Shown here: positions 35,395-38,622 of the stretch, piece by piece
How positions within the stretch are numbered: the stretch's first letter is position 1
How the letters are laid out: each line of letters opens with the position of its first letter
DNA from: Bacteroidota bacterium
GTDB taxonomy: Bacteria > Bacteroidota > Bacteroidia > 2-12-FULL-35-15
Assembly (NCBI GenBank): GCA_023251835.1
Contig: JAHEXZ010000051.1
Coordinates: 1 to 38,622, forward strand
Reading direction: 5' to 3'
DNA length: 38,622 bases
Program-made: the position numbers and the translations under genes
The notes under the pieces: model-generated
The model's database searches: none
Seen by the model: only the letters and a program-made list of their open reading frames with translations
What the model was told of the DNA's origin: nothing

Positions 35395-37089
35395 ATGAAA
35401 AAGTTAATTGTCACGTCAATGCTATTTTTTTCCCCATGTCTGTTGGTTTTCACAGGTATGGCTTGCATGCCGGGAACAATTCTGCTGGCACAAAGTAGCC
35501 TCGATTCTATGACAATTATAAACGTTGGTGAATACAAACCAACAATAATGGATGCTAACAAAATAAGCGATAATCCATCATTTAGCGATTCAACTAAAAA
35601 GCTTCCGGTATCGGGCTATGCAATAAACTCAAAAAAAATAATTACAGGTTTTGATGTGGAACCCATTCAACCGGCACAGATGGTTGGTGAACCCTTAACA
35701 AAATTATACAATGCACTTGTAAAATTAGGTATGGGTACATATACCACTCCTTACGGTGAATTATGGTTTAACAGTTTACGCTCAAAAACTTCTTCATACG
35801 GTGTGCGATTGAAACATTTATCTTCTTCTGCTACCCTCAAAAATTATGGGTATGCAGGATATAGTGATAATGAAATAAACATATATGGAAAGCAATTTCT
35901 GAAAGAATATTCTTTAACCGGTAATCTTGATTATGTACGTAATGTAGTGCATTTTTATGGATACGATGCCTCATTGTACACTAAAAGCAAGGATACAACA
36001 CGTCAGCGTTTTAACCTGTTCTCCGGTAATGTTGGTTTGGTAAGTCATTACAATGATGCAAAGCGGATCAATCATGATGTAAAACTGTATTACTATAATC
36101 TTGCAGATAAATACGGTGCTTCTGAAAACAATGTAAAAGCAACAGGAGCTCTGCAAACAGCTATAAGCAATGAAATACTAAAGATAAATGCCGGGGTTGA
36201 TTTCTATAACTATAAAACACAATATGATACAATTAATAATACCATTATTACTTTAAACCCTAATTTTATTGCCACGGGCGAAAAATATCGCATAAACCTT
36301 GGAGTTATTGCTGCTATGGATGTATTTATACAATCAAAATTTTATTTTTATCCGAATCTTGATTTAAGTTATAATGTGATTGATGATATTATTATTCCTT
36401 ATGCCGGAATAACCGGAGAATTACAAAAAAACAGTTTTAAATCATTCACTGACCACAATCCATTTGTGCTATCATCACTTCCAATGCAAAATACAAACAA
36501 AAAATATGAATTCTTTGGAGGTATCAGAGGAACATTATCTTCTACCACGGCATTTAATGCCAGAGCTTCATACGCTAATGTCAGCAATATGCCACTTTTT
36601 GTAAACGATACAACAGAGCTGCTACAGAATAAATTTAATGTTATCTATGACGATGCTTCACTGCTAAATATACGCGGTGAAGTATCCTATCAGCAACGCG
36701 AAAAATTACGTATCAGCCTCAGAGGGGAATATTTTAATTATAAAATGAAAAACGAATTGAGAGCATGGTATATTCCACAGGTACAAATTACTCTTGCTGC
36801 AAATTACAATTTGCAGGATAAAATTGTTGTTAAGGCCGACCTCTTTTATATAGATAACCAGTTTGCCAAAACCTATGCAGCAGATACTATAAACAGTACA
36901 GGAAAAAAAGTTGTGTCAAAACAGTTAAAAGGCATATTTGATGCTAATATTGGAGCCGAATACCGTTATACCAAACGGCTTGGTTTCTTTATCAGTTTTA
37001 ATAACATTGCTAATTTCCGTTATTATCGTTGGAGTAATTATCCAACCCAAAGATTTAGTTTAATGGGTGGATTAAGTTATTCATTCTAA
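35395..37089 (+). CDS. Outer-membrane beta-barrel protein, partner of the TPR protein
   Basis: 564 residues. A signal peptide (ending near LLAQ) is followed by an about 80-residue plug-like segment (INVGEYKPTIMDANKISDNP, then ITGFDVEPIQPAQMVGEPL). After that, amphipathic strands alternate to the C-terminus, which ends in Tyr-Ser-Phe (GGLSYSF), a typical barrel end with terminal Phe. It lacks a full TonB plug and TonB box, so I do not call it a TonB-dependent receptor, although barrel similarity to that group is likely. It is cotranscribed with the TPR gene. Function unknown; a structural or export role with the TPR protein is an inference. Confidence 0.75.
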   Translation: MKKLIVTSMLFFSPCLLVFTGMACMPGTILLAQSSLDSMTIINVGEYKPTIMDANKISDNPSFSDSTKKLPVSGYAINSKKIITGFDVEPIQPAQMVGEPLTKLYNALVKLGMGTYTTPYGELWFNSLRSKTSSYGVRLKHLSSSATLKNYGYAGYSDNEINIYGKQFLKEYSLTGNLDYVRNVVHFYGYDASLYTKSKDTTRQRFNLFSGNVGLVSHYNDAKRINHDVKLYYYNLADKYGASENNVKATGALQTAISNEILKINAGVDFYNYKTQYDTINNTIITLNPNFIATGEKYRINLGVIAAMDVFIQSKFYFYPNLDLSYNVIDDIIIPYAGITGELQKNSFKSFTDHNPFVLSSLPMQNTNKKYEFFGGIRGTLSSTTAFNARASYANVSNMPLFVNDTTELLQNKFNVIYDDASLLNIRGEVSYQQREKLRISLRGEYFNYKMKNELRAWYIPQVQITLAANYNLQDKIVVKADLFYIDNQFAKTYAADTINSTGKKVVSKQLKGIFDANIGAEYRYTKRLGFFISFNNIANFRYYRWSNYPTQRFSLMGGLSYSF

Positions 37090-37156
37090 ACCTGGTTGGC
37101 ACAAATTTTATAATCGATATAACAGAAGAATCATTTTCAAGTTATCAATTAATTTA

Positions 37157-37164
37157 TATTTTTG
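37157..37164 (+). promoter_or_regulatory. -7 box (TATTTTTG) of the T9SS cargo gene
   Basis: An exact TAnnTTTG match. An in-frame TTG at 37162 lies within it and cannot be the start. The leader to the ATG at 37216 would be about 48 nt. Confidence 0.5.
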
Positions 37165-37215
37165 TTTATTAATCAGTTAACCAAATTTTTCAAAAAACCT
37201 AAAAAAACAATACAC

Positions 37216-38247
37216 ATGAAAAAAAAATTACTACTTTTTACTACCGTTATCACTTCATTTGCTGCTAATGCACAAATTACACTGGCAGACATGCCGGTTG
37301 CAGGAGAAACCTATGTTATGGCAAACGACACAACTACTGTTAGTTCCTACGGTGGTTCAGGAACAGGTCAAACATGGAACTTCTCTGGTTGGTTGAACCA
37401 GAAAGCAGATACTAACGCATTTGTTAATGCCTCTTCACTTCCCGGTTACTCCGATTTTCCGACATCAAATTTAGGAATGGCGATAGACAGCGTGTCTCAA
37501 TTTATGAAAACAGCTTCAACACAGGTGGAAATATTAGGTGTCTATGGCAGTTTAGGGTTTGGGCCAATGGCTTTGGAATTTATACCTGCACAGAAATTCA
37601 TAACATTCCCTTCAAATTACCAAACTGCTTTTAACGGGAACTCCGGCTTTACAATACAATATGATCCTAACCAGATGGGGGTAGACTCTGTTAAGTTAAT
37701 CCATGCGATAATATACTCAAGTATTTTTGATGCTTCTGGCACCATTACAACCCCGGCTTATTCAAATGTGAGTGCCTTACGTCAAAAATATACCGAGATG
37801 ACTGTGGATTCAATGTATATAAAACTAACCGGGGGAGGCTGGATGATGCCTGGTCCCCCAACTATTGATACAACCATCAGCTACAGATGGTGGTCAAATG
37901 CCCATAAATTCACTGTGGCAGAAATTATAACAAGCGGTAACGACAGTATTGAAAATGCCAGCTACCTTGTAACTACATTGGTAGGGGTGAATGAAGTAGC
38001 AGCTTCCAAAAATCAGGTTCAGGTGTTCCCAAATCCTGCTTCGGATAAAATTACCGTAACGGGTGTATCTGATGCTTCTTACTTATTTATTTTTGATGAA
38101 AATGGTAAATTGGTAGAACGTAACACATTAAAGAAAAATAATACAAGCATCAATGTGACCCCATACAATAATGGAGTCTATTTCTATAATATTATCCCAC
38201 TAAATGGAGGTTCTGTTACCAAAGGGAAATTTGTTGTAACAAAATAA
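37216..38247 (+). CDS. Type IX secretion cargo with C-terminal sorting domain
   Basis: 343 residues from the ATG at 37216, which opens a clean Sec signal (MKKKLLLFTTVITSFAANAQ). An upstream in-frame TTG at 37162 lies in the promoter box. The mature body has no motif I recognise; it is rich in Ser/Thr/Gly and aromatic residues, as in surface or adhesive proteins. The last ~75 residues are a type A sorting domain: VQVFPNPASDKITVTG, then LFIFDENGKLV, YNNGVYFYNI and KGKFVVTK. In this system the domain is cleaved after passage through the outer-membrane SprA translocon, so the product should be secreted or surface-attached. It also indicates that the organism has a type IX system. Confidence 0.88.
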   Translation: MKKKLLLFTTVITSFAANAQITLADMPVAGETYVMANDTTTVSSYGGSGTGQTWNFSGWLNQKADTNAFVNASSLPGYSDFPTSNLGMAIDSVSQFMKTASTQVEILGVYGSLGFGPMALEFIPAQKFITFPSNYQTAFNGNSGFTIQYDPNQMGVDSVKLIHAIIYSSIFDASGTITTPAYSNVSALRQKYTEMTVDSMYIKLTGGGWMMPGPPTIDTTISYRWWSNAHKFTVAEIITSGNDSIENASYLVTTLVGVNEVAASKNQVQVFPNPASDKITVTGVSDASYLFIFDENGKLVERNTLKKNNTSINVTPYNNGVYFYNIIPLNGGSVTKGKFVVTK

Positions 38248-38273
38248 TAATGTCAGCCGAAATATAAAAAATG

Positions 38274-38299
38274 TACCCTGATCGTTTCAAATCAGGGTA
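38274..38299 (+). terminator. Rho-independent terminator of the T9SS cargo gene
   Basis: A 9-bp perfect stem TACCCTGAT / ATCAGGGTA with an 8-nt loop is followed by a T-rich tract (38300-38310). It lies 27 bp after the stop codon. Confidence 0.85.
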
Positions 38300-38343
38300 T
38301 ATTTTTATTTACGATTCGTAATTAATTTAAACTGAGAGTAAAA

Positions 38344-38562
38344 ATGAAAAAATCATTTTTGGCCTTTGCCATTTTACTTAGCGCATGTGTTACCTGTATT
38401 CAGGGATGCAGCAGTGCTTCTAATGAAAAAAAACAAGAACAAACAGAAGAAAAAGCGGTTTACCAATGCCCAATGGACTGTGAAAAAGGTAAAACCCATG
38501 ATAAAGCCGGTCAATGTCCTGTTTGTGGTATGGATTTGGAAAAAGCACCTGTAAAGTCATGA
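38344..38562 (+). CDS. Small lipoprotein with heavy-metal-binding (YHS-like) domain
   Basis: 72 residues. A lipoprotein signal ends at Cys22 (TCIQGC). After a charged linker comes YQCPMDCEKGKTHDKAGQCP followed by VCGMDLE, the CPM..C..CPVCGM pattern of the heavy-metal-binding domain. That domain is also found at the N-terminus of CusB/CzcB-type efflux adaptors and in copper-handling proteins. The Cys and Met residues are those expected to bind copper or a similar metal at the envelope. No efflux genes are seen before the window ends 60 bp later, but they could follow. Confidence 0.82.
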   Translation: MKKSFLAFAILLSACVTCIQGCSSASNEKKQEQTEEKAVYQCPMDCEKGKTHDKAGQCPVCGMDLEKAPVKS

Positions 38563-38579
38563 TTGTTTTCCTTTCATAA

Positions 38580-38588
38580 CCCCCCCCC
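38580..38588. repeat. Run of nine C in the intergenic end of the window
   Basis: A C9 homopolymer followed by T6 lies outside any visible gene. It may be prone to length error or to slippage. Confidence 0.6.
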
Positions 38589-38622
38589 TTTTTTCTGTAG
38601 TTTTTATAGTAAAATTTTCAAA

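Noticed and set aside
38580-38588. Poly-C phase-variation switch
   Set aside because: The tract is not inside a visible gene or promoter, and the window ends 34 bp later, so nothing supports a regulatory role.

Overview
This window comes from an AT-rich Bacteroidota chromosome. The evidence is the gene content and the promoters. The genes include DUF4834, YfhO and TPR/PD40 proteins, a DNPR-type (meso-DAP) MurE, the two-domain FtsL-like protein of this phylum, a type IX secretion cargo with a C-terminal sorting domain, and menaquinone synthesis through MqnA. Several starts are preceded by TAnnTTTG -7 boxes, the phylum's promoter signature, and Shine-Dalgarno sequences are rarely visible. No rRNA, tRNA, transposase or CRISPR array was seen.

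Layout. 1-1014: 5' part of a membrane sensor histidine kinase (minus strand, cut by the window edge). 1272-2852: a minus-strand lipoprotein/hydrolase pair, divergent from DUF4834 and the large membrane protein YfhO (2912-5724). 5723-6048: two abutting gene remnants, one DJ-1/PfpI-like and one EI24-like, followed by mqnA (6062-6817) and a TPR/PD40 envelope protein (6984-8615). 8742-12820, minus strand: dsbD, a small conserved protein and tilS. 12838-13560: about 0.7 kb of stacked inverted repeats with no gene. 13568-14896, minus strand: pabB-type aminodeoxychorismate synthase.

15106-31325 is a full Bacteroidota dcw cluster, all on the plus strand: mraZ, rsmH, ftsL, ftsI, murE, mraY, murD, ftsW, murG, murC, ftsQ, ftsA, ftsZ. 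It makes the cytoplasmic and lipid-linked peptidoglycan precursors, polymerises and cross-links them at the septum, and builds the FtsZ ring. Three GTGG repeats at 10-bp spacing in front of mraZ look like its operator. A strong terminator follows ftsZ. Then come a convergent ftsE, a large TPR protein with an outer-membrane barrel partner, a T9SS cargo protein and a small heavy-metal-binding lipoprotein.

The most unusual feature is a set of short palindromic or tandem repeats. They sit in spacers and also, in frame, inside essential genes: tilS, ftsL, murD and murC (twice). Some families have one copy in a spacer and one inside a gene. In murD no start codon lies between the repeat and the nucleotide-binding motif, so the repeat must be translated. 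This resembles the protein-invading palindromic elements known from Rickettsia, here within the cell-wall and division cluster.
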